From the NCBI RefSeq assembly GCF_030540765.1, contig NZ_JAUOEL010000007.1:62001-126000 (forward strand): DNA of 64,000 nucleotides, read 5' to 3'. The notes under the pieces are model-generated. The model was not told where the DNA came from. It searched no databases and worked only from the letters and a program-made list of their open reading frames with translations. Positions 1-8,909 of this stretch are shown piece by piece. The DNA is from Flavivirga jejuensis. Lineage in GTDB: Bacteria > Bacteroidota > Bacteroidia > Flavobacteriales > Flavobacteriaceae. A program made the position numbers and the translations under genes. How positions within the stretch are numbered: position 1 is the stretch's first letter; the number at the start of each line of letters is the position of its first letter.

Positions 1-69
1 CTCTCTTTAGTCATTAGTCTAATAATTTATACTATTTTAGATTTATATTAATCCTATTTATCCCTCAAA

Positions 70-1854
70 ATGTTAAAAATTACTCCGTTTTTATTTTTAA
101 GAAAATCTGCAATAATTATTATCCTATTAGTAGTTGGAAATTGCCATGCACAACGTAAGGAAATGAATGCCGCTAAAAAGGAATTAAAAGTAGGCAATAT
201 TTTTAAGGCTGTTAGGTTTGCATCATTGTCACTAAGTATGGATAGTGCAACTAAACGAATGATTAAAATAACACAAGAAATTATTGCTGAAAATCTAGAT
301 AACGCTTTAATTTTAAAACAAAGCCAGATTTTAGAATTTGATAAAATTGCAAGCAATTACCATCGTGATACATCTGTAATCTATAAAGACTCTATAGTAT
401 ATAGTATAAAAGGGTTAATGGCATTGCAAGAACGTCTTGGAAATATTTCGGAAAACAAGCTACTTGCTACAAAAAAGCGTGGTAAAAATATTAGTGTACC
501 AACCACAGATTATACTCCACAATTAAAGGCATCTTTAAGCGCCCTAAAAGAAATAAAAATTAGAGCAGCTAATGATTATCTAAAAGAAGCAAGAGCTAAA
601 AGTAAGGCAGTAGATATAAGTGAATTGAAAATAGCATTTGAATACTATATTAAGGCTTCTAAATTAAATCCGTCTTTAGAATCTGAATTAAATAGTGAAA
701 AAACATCAGTTGGAAATGTTATCGGTCAAATTATGCTTAAAGAAGCTAATTCAATGTTGAAAAAAAATGAAAATGTAGAACAAATAGCAAGTGCTTATGA
801 TATTTTACGATATGCAAAATTTTATTCATCTTCAGACAACATAAGTTTTAAACTAAAGCAAGTAAAGCTTAAACTTCTAAACACCTATTATTCTAAGGTT
901 AGCAAGCTTTTAGTATTGGATAATTTATCTAAAGAACAGCTAAAAGCGATTGAAAAAGAGGAATACACAGGACATCCAAAAGATGAAAATGGGAACTATA
1001 TTGTAGAAGGCCTTAAAGTCAGTATAGACCCATTTGCTAAAAAACAAGAAACCATTAACACTAAAACAAATAAACAAGGCTTTGTTGATAGTAAAAAACT
1101 TACCAATAAAGCACCTAATAAAAGTAAAACAGTAAGTATATTTAGCTTTAAAAATAGTTATAAGGCTCTAGAATATATTCAAAAATTAATGGAAATTGAT
1201 CCTGATTATAAAAACATTAAATTAATCAAATCAATTGCTGAAAATAGAACCAGATATGTAGATGGTAGAAATAGTGAAACCTATAATACAGCTCAATTTG
1301 GTGATAAAATCTGGATGACTCGAAATTTAAATTATAGAGTTCCAGGTGCTGAATATCAGCTTCAATGTATCAATGAGTCTAAAACTGAAAAAAAAGAGCT
1401 AGGTTATTTTTATAATTGGTATACATTAACAAAATATAACAAGAACTCAAATACTATTAATACACAAGGACTTTGCCCTAAAGGGTGGCGTGTCCCGAAC
1501 GATTCTGATTGGCAATCATTAATTAATGTAATTAATGCAGACAATAGTAAACTAAGTACATTTAATGCGCAATACGGAAGTTCAAATACAATTGCTAATC
1601 CATCTGGTGACAGGTGTACAAAATATATGAATGTACGCATTGGATTTTATTGGTCATCGGGTTTTACAAAAGAAACAATTAATAACACCAATATATTTGG
1701 TGTGAATTACACCACTTTTTCGGGAAATACTAAACGTGTTAGTAAATCTAACCCCACATTTCATAATAGTAATAAAAGCGGAGATGTTCAAGATGGTAAT
1801 GAAAGAGCTAATAAATCTTTTATGAACTGTAGATGCGTAACAGATTTAGAATAA
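70..1854 (+). CDS. Secreted FISUMP-domain protein with helical N-terminal region
   Basis: A 594-residue exported protein of unknown function. Residues about 10-27 form a hydrophobic signal segment ending near HAQ. Residues about 30-390 are Lys/Glu-rich and helical with weak TPR-like spacing. From about residue 395 the sequence has the FISUMP (Fibrobacter succinogenes major paralogous domain) pattern: VDGRNSETYNT, an IWMTRNLNY stretch, a YFYNWYT segment and a CPKGWRVP signature before a DW pair. FISUMP domains occur in many secreted Bacteroidota and Fibrobacteres proteins and have no established activity. The gene stands alone and converges on the AraC gene; a short palindrome lies between the two stop codons. 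The helical-repeat N-terminus is similar in style to the protein at 7334-8656, but I see no clear homology. The domain call is confident; no function is inferred. Confidence 0.75.
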   Translation: MLKITPFLFLRKSAIIIILLVVGNCHAQRKEMNAAKKELKVGNIFKAVRFASLSLSMDSATKRMIKITQEIIAENLDNALILKQSQILEFDKIASNYHRDTSVIYKDSIVYSIKGLMALQERLGNISENKLLATKKRGKNISVPTTDYTPQLKASLSALKEIKIRAANDYLKEARAKSKAVDISELKIAFEYYIKASKLNPSLESELNSEKTSVGNVIGQIMLKEANSMLKKNENVEQIASAYDILRYAKFYSSSDNISFKLKQVKLKLLNTYYSKVSKLLVLDNLSKEQLKAIEKEEYTGHPKDENGNYIVEGLKVSIDPFAKKQETINTKTNKQGFVDSKKLTNKAPNKSKTVSIFSFKNSYKALEYIQKLMEIDPDYKNIKLIKSIAENRTRYVDGRNSETYNTAQFGDKIWMTRNLNYRVPGAEYQLQCINESKTEKKELGYFYNWYTLTKYNKNSNTINTQGLCPKGWRVPNDSDWQSLINVINADNSKLSTFNAQYGSSNTIANPSGDRCTKYMNVRIGFYWSSGFTKETINNTNIFGVNYTTFSGNTKRVSKSNPTFHNSNKSGDVQDGNERANKSFMNCRCVTDLE

Positions 1855-1870
1855 TTTAAACTAATGATTG

Positions 1871-1889
1871 TAATAGAAAATTTCTATTA
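1871..1889. terminator. Short perfect palindrome between convergent genes
   Basis: A 9-1-9 perfect palindrome (arm TAATAGAAA) sits between the stop codons of the FISUMP gene and the AraC gene. It could be a weak bidirectional terminator. It is A+T-rich and lacks a clear T-run, so support is modest. Confidence 0.35.
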
Positions 1890-1907
1890 ACATAACAGAG
1901 GTGTGAT

Positions 1908-2909
1908 TTAAAGATTTTTAACCTTATTTCTTAACTTACTAGGTACATAGTTATACTTCTTTTTAAAAGCAACAGTAAAATGTTGTGGGTTTTTATAGCC
2001 AACCGCCACAGCTACATCAGATACATCAACATTATTTTTTACTAACATTTGTTTGGCTTTTTCCATTCTTAAATCTGTAAAATATCTAAAAACAGGCTTT
2101 TTATAAACTATCTTAAAATTTCTTTTTAACTTATATTCATTAACACCTATTAACTGAGATAAGTCACTTATAGTTATTGTTTTATGAATGTTTTTTTGAA
2201 GTATTTTTTCAGATTTTACTACTTGATTATATTCTATTTCATTTAGTTTTATTTCCTTTTTTTCAGTAGTTTGTGAATCCATTTCTGAGAATAAATAACT
2301 AAACAATTCTTTTACTTTAGATTCTAAATAAACCTGTTTAATTTCTTTTTGAAACGAACAATTAATAATATCACTAATGATGAGTAATAAATCTACTGGA
2401 ATAACTTTACTTTCAGGAAATAGTTTATAGCTCGTTTTCTTTTTTAAAGATTTTATAAAAGAAGCATCTTTTTTTTCAAAATAATGTTTGAATGATTTCC
2501 TTAAATAATCTTCTGTAACTAGTATACTAAACTCTTTTCTCTTTTTTGATTTTAAACTAATAACGCCTTTAGGTTTTGGTAAATAAAAAAAATTATAACT
2601 CCCATTATTAATAGTAATAGACATTTCATTTTTATTATCGGGAATATACTCAAGCTTCCCTTCTATTTCAAAATGAACTTTTAAATAAGGAAAATCATGA
2701 GCTACCTCTAATAAAATTGGAGATGACAAATAATCTTTTCTCATATTAATTATAACACCATCTAATAAAATTTCTTTGTTTTTAGATTTTGAAAAATGAG
2801 TGTTCAAAGATGTTTTTACTTCATCAATCATTTCATTTTTTAAATCTGGTTGATATTCAGTTAAAACAGCTTCTTTATGATAATTTTTTATTTTAAAACT
2901 AGATATCAT
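1908..2909 (-). CDS. AraC-family transcriptional regulator of xus-like locus 1
   Basis: A DNA-binding regulator, probably controlling the divergent TonB receptor gene. The C-terminal ~100 residues hold two helix-turn-helix motifs of the AraC type, including SDLSQLIGVNEYKLKRNF and a second helix ending HFTVAFKKKYNYVPSKLR. The N-terminal ~200 residues form a sensor region. I place the start at 2909: this gives 333 residues, the same length as the paralogue at 8910-9911, and the open frame upstream to 2993 adds 28 unaligned residues. The two proteins align throughout, for example KEILL and NFFYLPK segments, so they are paralogues. Flavobacterial regulators beside siderophore receptors are often PchR-like activators; the ligand here is not known. 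Confidence 0.85.
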   Translation of the reverse strand: MISSFKIKNYHKEAVLTEYQPDLKNEMIDEVKTSLNTHFSKSKNKEILLDGVIINMRKDYLSSPILLEVAHDFPYLKVHFEIEGKLEYIPDNKNEMSITINNGSYNFFYLPKPKGVISLKSKKRKEFSILVTEDYLRKSFKHYFEKKDASFIKSLKKKTSYKLFPESKVIPVDLLLIISDIINCSFQKEIKQVYLESKVKELFSYLFSEMDSQTTEKKEIKLNEIEYNQVVKSEKILQKNIHKTITISDLSQLIGVNEYKLKRNFKIVYKKPVFRYFTDLRMEKAKQMLVKNNVDVSDVAVAVGYKNPQHFTVAFKKKYNYVPSKLRNKVKNL

Positions 2910-3001
2910 AAGTTGATATATTAAAGATGGTTTAATTATTAAAATGTACAAATACGTCTTTTTAAATCTCTTTCGCGTAAACAACAAATTCACTTCTACA
3001 A

Positions 3002-3009
3002 TACATTTG
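3002..3009 (+). promoter_or_regulatory. -7 box of the xusA-like gene 1
   Basis: TACATTTG matches the Bacteroidota -7 consensus TAnnTTTG and lies 33 bp before the ATG at 3042, giving a leader of about 25 nt. No clear -33 TTG is visible. Just downstream (about 3016-3037) is an A/T-rich TTTAGAATAAATAT stretch that resembles a Fur-type half site; that reading is inference. Confidence 0.5.
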
Positions 3010-3041
3010 TCGTTCTTTAGAATAAATATAAATAAGCGTAA

Positions 3042-5399
3042 ATGTATAAAAATTATTTCTTCTTAATTGGTTTACTTTTTTTCATGACTAAATTAATTGG
3101 GCAATCTTCTATATCTGGGCATATATTAGATGTAAATGGAAAGAATTTATTAGGTGTTAATCTGCTTTTAAAAGGAACAGAACTTGGCACTATTAGTGAT
3201 TACAATGGAAATTTTGAAATTAAAAAAGTACCCAATGGAAATTATAATTTAATAGTATCAAGCATTGGATACAAAAAACAAATCATCGCTATTACAATAC
3301 ATAACAAACCTGTTATTATAAAAATATTGATGTATGAAGAAAAAGAAGCCTTAAAAGAAGTTCTCTTAACAGGAAAAACACATCAACAGAAAAAAAGAGA
3401 AGCCCCTATTAAAATTGATGTTATAAGTGTAGATAAAATTTTAGAGCGCGCTACCCCTGTAACAACAATTATTAATCAAACCTCTGGTGTAAAAGTTAGG
3501 CAAAGTGCTGGTGTTGGTAGTCCAACAATTGTTAACATTAATGGATTACAAGGAGGTGCTATTCGTTTTTTTAAAAATGGAATTCCTACTGACTATTTAG
3601 GAAGAGCATTTCAAATTGGTTTAATTCCCTCTAATTTAATTTCGGATATTGAAATATACAAAGGCGTTTTACCTATTCAATTAGGTGCAGATGCTTTAGG
3701 TGGAGCAATAAATATTGTAACAAAAAAAACAGACCATAATTTTTTAAATACATCTTATTCTATAGGAGCCTTTAATACGCATGAAGCCAGTATTAATGCT
3801 AATTATTTAATACCTAAAACAAAAATTCAGGCTGGTTTAAGTAGTTATTATATCTACTCCAATAATAACTATAATTTTGAAGGCCCTGTTTTAAATGAAG
3901 AAACTCAAAATTACTCGTATGAAACTGTAGAAAGATTTCATGATGGTATAGAAACCGCTTTTGTTCAAGGTAATTTTGGAGTTCATGATACTAAATATGC
4001 TGATATATTAAATATTGAAATGTCTTATTTTAATTTTAATAAAGAAATTCAAACAGGAAATAACATTACTGTTGCTATAGGAGAAGCTACATTTAAAGAA
4101 ACTAACAAAATAGGAAGTATCACCTACCAAAAAAAAATAACTTCCAATTTTAAAATTGATTTATTTTCTGCTTTTAGTAAAAAAAACACGATACAAAAAG
4201 ATCTGTCTAATAATAAATACAATTGGCTTGGTGCTATTACTAGTACTGATAATTTTACAGGAGGTGAAACAGGCGATACAAAAACAGATAGCAATATTAA
4301 TCAAGAAAGTTTTGTTGCCAGGCTTTTAGCTTCTTATAAAATTAATAAAAGCTTAGAACTAAAATTGAGTTCTACATATAATAGTAAAAACCAAGTAGGC
4401 ACAGACCCTTACCAAAGCACAAATTTCACAACAGGAATTCAACCTATTACAATTCCATCTTATTATAAAAAAACAGTTTCGGGTATTAGTGCATATTCAA
4501 AATTATTTGAAGGGAAAATCACTAATGAATTTACCTTTAAACATTTTCATTTAAATACAGAATCTGCTAATATTTTTGGTGATGTTTTAACAACTGAAAA
4601 ACATAATAGTTCTTTTGGTTGGGGAAACTCTACTAAATATAAGATAAATAGTGATGCTTTTCTCAGAATATCTTTTGAAAACACAACAAGAATACCTGAG
4701 TCTGAAGAATATTTTGGAGATAACCTATTTAATTTAAGTAACGCTAACCTAAATCCCGAAAAAAGCAAAAACTTAAATATCGGATATTACTCTAATTTAA
4801 ATACATCAAAAACGCTTTTTTTAGACATAAATACCTTCTATAGAGATACTAATAATTTTATAAGAAAATTACCTGTAGGATTTGTGTTTACTCAAAATCA
4901 AAACACCGATACGCAAATAACAAAAGGTATAGAATCCTCTTTAAAATTAAAACTACAAAATAATTTTAGAGCAAACATATCAATTACTTACCAAGATATG
5001 CGTAGAGTTAATACAGGTGGATCTGCTATTGAAAATTCAAGAACTCCAAACACTCCTTATTTTTTTACGAACCTAAATGTTTTTAAAAATTATAAACATC
5101 CTTTTCGTTTACCTGTTTTTATAGACTTATACGCGAATTATAATTATACAGAACAATATTTATTAACAGCAACTTCAAAAATTTTAGAACCAGCTTTATT
5201 TGAAAGAGATATAAGCTTTACAGATTTAATTATACCTGAACAACACCAAGTAGATATTGGATTTACAGTTAAGTTAAAAAAATTACCAATTAGCATAAAT
5301 ACTGAAATATCAAACCTAATAAACTCAAAATTATACGATGAATTTAGAATACAAAAACCATCAAGAGCATTTAGGTTAAAAGTTACATATAAATTATAA
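3042..5399 (+). CDS. TonB-dependent outer-membrane receptor, siderophore (XusA-like), locus 1
   Basis: A 785-residue receptor. Residues 1-20 are a signal peptide ending IGQ, followed by a CarboxypepD_reg-like beta-sandwich (about 22-105), a plug domain (about 115-230, with NINGLQGGAIRFFKNGIP and IEIYKGVLPIQLGADALGG) and a 22-strand-type beta barrel ending in VTYKL. It transports a ligand across the outer membrane using TonB energy. It aligns along its whole length with the receptor at 13530-15911. The partner DUF4374 lipoprotein follows after 14 bp, which is the arrangement of the xenosiderophore system XusA-XusB described in Bacteroides thetaiotaomicron (recalled, not searched). The ligand is therefore probably a ferric siderophore. 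Confidence 0.85.
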   Translation: MYKNYFFLIGLLFFMTKLIGQSSISGHILDVNGKNLLGVNLLLKGTELGTISDYNGNFEIKKVPNGNYNLIVSSIGYKKQIIAITIHNKPVIIKILMYEEKEALKEVLLTGKTHQQKKREAPIKIDVISVDKILERATPVTTIINQTSGVKVRQSAGVGSPTIVNINGLQGGAIRFFKNGIPTDYLGRAFQIGLIPSNLISDIEIYKGVLPIQLGADALGGAINIVTKKTDHNFLNTSYSIGAFNTHEASINANYLIPKTKIQAGLSSYYIYSNNNYNFEGPVLNEETQNYSYETVERFHDGIETAFVQGNFGVHDTKYADILNIEMSYFNFNKEIQTGNNITVAIGEATFKETNKIGSITYQKKITSNFKIDLFSAFSKKNTIQKDLSNNKYNWLGAITSTDNFTGGETGDTKTDSNINQESFVARLLASYKINKSLELKLSSTYNSKNQVGTDPYQSTNFTTGIQPITIPSYYKKTVSGISAYSKLFEGKITNEFTFKHFHLNTESANIFGDVLTTEKHNSSFGWGNSTKYKINSDAFLRISFENTTRIPESEEYFGDNLFNLSNANLNPEKSKNLNIGYYSNLNTSKTLFLDINTFYRDTNNFIRKLPVGFVFTQNQNTDTQITKGIESSLKLKLQNNFRANISITYQDMRRVNTGGSAIENSRTPNTPYFFTNLNVFKNYKHPFRLPVFIDLYANYNYTEQYLLTATSKILEPALFERDISFTDLIIPEQHQVDIGFTVKLKKLPISINTEISNLINSKLYDEFRIQKPSRAFRLKVTYKL

Positions 5400-5413
5400 A
5401 TAAATTTTAAATT

Positions 5414-6652
5414 ATGAGTACAATGAAAAATAGATTATTTCCATTAATCGCTATCGCCACAATAATAATGTCTTGCGGCAGCGATGATGATATTAACACT
5501 AATGGTGTTATAGAAAACGAAGCCTATGCCATGTTTATCCAAACAGATGCAGAAGCAAATACAGGGCTTTTAGTTCCGTTTAGCGAATTGCCAGCTGGAG
5601 AAATTGATGTATCAGCAATAACAAACGGAATTCAAATAAATGCCATAAGAACACCTGGAATAGGTTATGGAGGCGCCGTTTATAATTCAAATAACTCTGC
5701 TGGTAACTCAGGGATTCAAAAATTTTCATTAAGTGATGATAACACTTTTTTTGATGATGGTTTTATTCCCACAGGAGCTCAATACGCAAGTGGAAATATG
5801 TTTGGTTTAATTTCTAAAACTAAAGGTTATTATTCTAATAGCGATGTTAGTCAAACAGCTATGCAAATTTTTAATCCAGAAACGATGCAACGTACAGGTG
5901 AAATAGATTGTTCTACTGAGATTAATGCTATTAAAGATGAATTAGAAGATGTCGTTTCTACAAGTTTTGGCGGGTTTGTTATAGAAAGAGATGGTAAAGT
6001 GTTTACAGAAGTTTATTTTACTAATGAAAGTGGGTTTCAAGTAATCGATAAAACTTATGTTGCCGTATTTGACACAGCTACAGATACTTTAGATAAGATA
6101 ATTGTATGGGATGATTATATATTATTAGGATATGGTTTAAAAAACACAAACTATATCAATTTTGATGAGGATAACAATTTATACTTAAATGGTTTTATCG
6201 GTAATTTTACAGATCCAGAAGGTCCTAATTTTAGAAGTTTAAGAATTAACAATAACGAAACAGATTTTGATACTACTTGGGATATTAACGCGCAAAGAGA
6301 TTTTTCAAACGGAGAAAATTTTGCTTTAGGAGGCGCTATAATTAACAATAAAATGTATGTTAAAATGTTTGAGAATACTATAGGTAATGATTTTAGTGGT
6401 GTTGCTGCATTAGATTATTACGCTTATGAGATTGACTTAGATACTAAACAACCAACTAAAATTAATGACATTCCTGTTGGTTATTGGGTAAGTGTTTATG
6501 GTCCATCTTTATTTGATGATAAACCATACTTTGTTGTTGAAAATGATGATGAAGGAAAAGCATATTTCTATTCTTACGATACAGATTCTAATACATCTGA
6601 AAAAGAGATCACAATAATAGGTGGAAGTCCAACGCAAATAATAAAGTTATAA
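5414..6652 (+). CDS. DUF4374 surface lipoprotein, XusB-like siderophore-binding protein, locus 1
   Basis: A 412-residue lipoprotein. The signal sequence ends in the lipobox IIMSC with the lipid-modified Cys at residue 21, followed by the acidic run GSDDD typical of surface lipoproteins in Bacteroidota. The rest is a beta-propeller-like DUF4374 region; FNPETMQRTGEID and the AIRTPGIGYGGAVYN stretch are shared almost word for word with the paralogue at 12303-13526. An internal ATG at 5423 is an alternative start. It lies 14 bp after the receptor gene, so the two are co-transcribed. By analogy with XusB it should capture a ferric siderophore at the cell surface and pass it to the receptor; the function is inferred from family and context. 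Confidence 0.82.
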   Translation: MSTMKNRLFPLIAIATIIMSCGSDDDINTNGVIENEAYAMFIQTDAEANTGLLVPFSELPAGEIDVSAITNGIQINAIRTPGIGYGGAVYNSNNSAGNSGIQKFSLSDDNTFFDDGFIPTGAQYASGNMFGLISKTKGYYSNSDVSQTAMQIFNPETMQRTGEIDCSTEINAIKDELEDVVSTSFGGFVIERDGKVFTEVYFTNESGFQVIDKTYVAVFDTATDTLDKIIVWDDYILLGYGLKNTNYINFDEDNNLYLNGFIGNFTDPEGPNFRSLRINNNETDFDTTWDINAQRDFSNGENFALGGAIINNKMYVKMFENTIGNDFSGVAALDYYAYEIDLDTKQPTKINDIPVGYWVSVYGPSLFDDKPYFVVENDDEGKAYFYSYDTDSNTSEKEITIIGGSPTQIIKL

Positions 6653-6733
6653 TCCCAAAAATTTATATGCAAGTTGAACCCTTATATTCTTCTTAGCATT
6701 TTAGTTTTACAAATAAGATAAATAGATATTAAA

Positions 6734-7141
6734 ATGAATAAACAAATAAAAATTACAATAATATGGAGCTTTATAGGTCTTGGACTTGGTATGCATTCTC
6801 TTTTAGAACAAAGCGAAGCTATTTTCTTTAAACCTTTATTAGAAGAACCTATAAGCGCTGGTATTCCTCCTTTTGCACATGTTATTTATATTCTAGCCAT
6901 GATATTTCCTATGATTATGGCTTTTTTACATTTATTTTATACTAAAAAAGGATTCCTTATTTTTTCAATGGTGTATGCTGGACTTTTATCCATATTAAAT
7001 ATATTTCACGTGATTGAAACTTTAATGGTTAATATTGGTAATATCTCTCAAATAATATTATTACTTTTTGTTGCTATAGCGAATATAGCTTTGATATTTT
7101 TATTAAATAAATATAAAAAAGAGGTTATTCTTCCTAATTAA
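6734..7141 (+). CDS. Small four-helix integral membrane protein, unknown
   Basis: A 135-residue protein with four hydrophobic segments (about 8-22, 47-66, 73-92 and 102-124) and short charged loops. I do not recognise the family. It follows the lipoprotein gene by 81 bp on the same strand and ends just before a strong hairpin, so it is probably the last gene of the locus. Locus 1 has no PepSY protein, whereas locus 2 has one plus two small membrane proteins. This protein may stand in for an inner-membrane partner, but nothing in its sequence shows that. Confidence 0.7.
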   Translation: MNKQIKITIIWSFIGLGLGMHSLLEQSEAIFFKPLLEEPISAGIPPFAHVIYILAMIFPMIMAFLHLFYTKKGFLIFSMVYAGLLSILNIFHVIETLMVNIGNISQIILLLFVAIANIALIFLLNKYKKEVILPN

Positions 7142-7148
7142 ATAAAAC

Positions 7149-7209
7149 AATTACAAAAGCTCGGTAAGGGAAAGATGTTTTTATCTACTACTTACTGAGC
7201 TTTGTAATT
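7149..7209 (+). terminator. Long stem-loop at the end of xus-like locus 1
   Basis: An imperfect stem of about 19 bp (7149-7168 pairs with 7191-7209, AATTACAAA / GCTC core, one bulge) with a loop of about 22 nt starts 7 bp after the stop codon at 7141. It is the likely 3' end of the operon. There is no strong T-run, so it may act as an RNA-stabilising hairpin as well. Confidence 0.55.
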
Positions 7210-7245
7210 ATTTGGAAATACTAGTCTTGATATCACACGCTATAC

Positions 7246-7265
7246 CACATTACCACTTCGCTCCT
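7246..7265. repeat. Degenerate intergenic repeat, copy 1
   Basis: CACATTACCACTTCGCTCCT matches 16168-16187 at 18 of 20 positions. It continues into a C/G-rich TTCG-repeat patch (to about 7285) that stands out from the A+T-rich surroundings. Short elements with CTTCGCTTCG runs are common between flavobacterial genes. Confidence 0.45.
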
Positions 7266-7333
7266 TTCGTCGCTTCGCTTCGAGAAAAGTTTACTTTGCA
7301 ACAAAAAAGCCAATCTTTTTAAAAATAACGAAT

Positions 7334-8656
7334 TTAATAACTAACTACCCCTTTGGCATATAAAAAATCTGAATTTAAAGATTTTGATATATTTTTAACT
7401 GTACCATCAATGGCATTTTGAATTAATGATAAGTCGGAAGGTCTTGTCTCTGGTTTTGTTCTATAAGGCAATCCTCTGCTTTCCTTTTTAGTAAGTGCCT
7501 TATCATTTCCAGTAAGCTTATACCACTTAGTGTACCAATTTGATGAACCTTGAAAAGTTTCTGAATACTTAATTTCCCCAGTAGAATTATCAACAATTTC
7601 GACAAAGACTTTTGTTTTTGATGAGCTTTCCATACTAAAATAAGTTACACTTGCTCTTACTGTGCTCATTATTTCATTACCGTCCTTATCTTTTCCAGTA
7701 ACAATCTCTCGCTCATAATTTGCATTTTCCGATTCTGTACCACTATGATCTACAAATATGTCGCTTACAGCTAAATTAATTATAAAATCTGTAGGTACTG
7801 ATTCTGATACTAGCCGAATGTGTCTCATACGTTCACCGTTAAAAGAAGAGGACAACTCATCTTTTATCATTAATTGCAAGGACTTATCAAGTCTTTTATA
7901 TGTTGAAGACCGAATGGTTTCTGGATATACGGTAACATTATAAATCGATTTTTCTACCGCTATATCTTCTCTGTCTTTGGCATCTTCATAATTCTCTTCA
8001 TAAGCTTGAACAATGGCATAATAAGAACTGATTTTTTTCCAGTCAGCTTTTTTAGTTGCTGTTGTCTCTTTTTGAACAGCTAAATTATAATAACAAGGAG
8101 CTATTAAGTTTGCTGTATGATTATAAGCTTGGAGAGCCTTATTCATTTCTTCCTTATTATATGGTAAAACTTCATATTCTAATAAATTATCATTAGATAA
8201 TTTAATCTTATTTAATTTTTGTAAATACTTTAAATAATCAATATAGCATTTTTCTGTTTTTGCTTTTTCAATAAAGCTTTGTTTACTAAGTGCCTCTCTG
8301 ATACTATCCATTTCATCATTAACTGCAGCCATTGCCTCTTTCGACAAATCTGGTGTAAATTTTTTTTTATACCTTTTTATCTGTCTGTTTTTTGTGGCTT
8401 TAGACAGTCCTAACATATAATGATGCAATGCCGTTTTTATATTTCCGTTTTTTAAATACTTTTTTGCATTAGACTTATGTTTTACAAGAGAAAGATTTTT
8501 GTTTACATAATTTATAAAAGCCCAATGGCTTGGGTTATCTTTCAATGATTTTTTAGTAATTATTTTTAATTTGTCATCATCAGACAATTGGCTCTGAGCG
8601 AATAAAAAGGGACTAGATAGTAGTACAAAAGACAGAAATAAAAACAGTAATCTCAT
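7334..8656 (-). CDS. Exported protein of unknown function
   Basis: A 440-residue protein with a clear signal peptide (residues 1-20, ending FAQ). Residues about 25-230 are Lys-rich and helical, with TPR-like spacing around NGNIKTALHHYMLGLSKA. The second half is richer in beta structure and contains VTVYPETI and a region on responses of paired Ser/Thr residues without recognisable catalytic motifs. I cannot assign a family. It lies between the two siderophore loci, is transcribed toward locus 1, and the small ORF at 8716-8826 is 59 bp upstream on the same strand, so the two may share a transcript. Confidence 0.7.
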   Translation of the reverse strand: MRLLFLFLSFVLLSSPFLFAQSQLSDDDKLKIITKKSLKDNPSHWAFINYVNKNLSLVKHKSNAKKYLKNGNIKTALHHYMLGLSKATKNRQIKRYKKKFTPDLSKEAMAAVNDEMDSIREALSKQSFIEKAKTEKCYIDYLKYLQKLNKIKLSNDNLLEYEVLPYNKEEMNKALQAYNHTANLIAPCYYNLAVQKETTATKKADWKKISSYYAIVQAYEENYEDAKDREDIAVEKSIYNVTVYPETIRSSTYKRLDKSLQLMIKDELSSSFNGERMRHIRLVSESVPTDFIINLAVSDIFVDHSGTESENANYEREIVTGKDKDGNEIMSTVRASVTYFSMESSSKTKVFVEIVDNSTGEIKYSETFQGSSNWYTKWYKLTGNDKALTKKESRGLPYRTKPETRPSDLSLIQNAIDGTVKNISKSLNSDFLYAKGVVSY

Positions 8657-8715
8657 AATTATTTTTTGGATTTATATTAATTCAACGTACCAAAAATAAT
8701 CTCTGAATACTTTAC

Positions 8716-8826
8716 TTAATTACGGGTACCCATAAAAGGATCCATATAAATTAAAAATGTTTTATAAACCAGGATGCAAAGCGCAGTAATACTTACTGGT
8801 ATTATAGAAAACAACATTAATTCCAT
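8716..8826 (-). CDS. Candidate 36-residue single-pass membrane peptide
   Basis: A short open frame beginning ATG GAA TTA ATG and ending CGT AAT TAA. The peptide has one hydrophobic segment (about residues 4-27, containing SIIPVSITALCILVY) and a polar tail. It is preceded by AAAAGGAGAAAGTG, a good Shine-Dalgarno sequence with suitable spacing, which is rare in this window. It lies between the AraC gene and the secreted-protein gene on the same strand. I do not recognise a family; coding is supported by the ribosome-binding site and composition only. Confidence 0.45.
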   Translation of the reverse strand: MELMLFSIIPVSITALCILVYKTFLIYMDPFMGTRN

Positions 8827-8909
8827 TCACTTTCTCCTTTTCTACAAAAAGAATATTGCATTACATATCAATCATATTGAGTTTTACCTTATTTATAGAT
8901 TTCTACTAC

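Noticed and set aside
2910-2993. Longer start for the first AraC gene
   Set aside because: The extra 28 residues have no counterpart in the equal-length paralogue, and the start at 2909 gives the same 333 residues.
7334-8656. Homologue of the FISUMP protein at 70-1854
   Set aside because: The helical N-terminal style is similar, but no FISUMP motif (CPKGWRVP) is present and no alignment holds.
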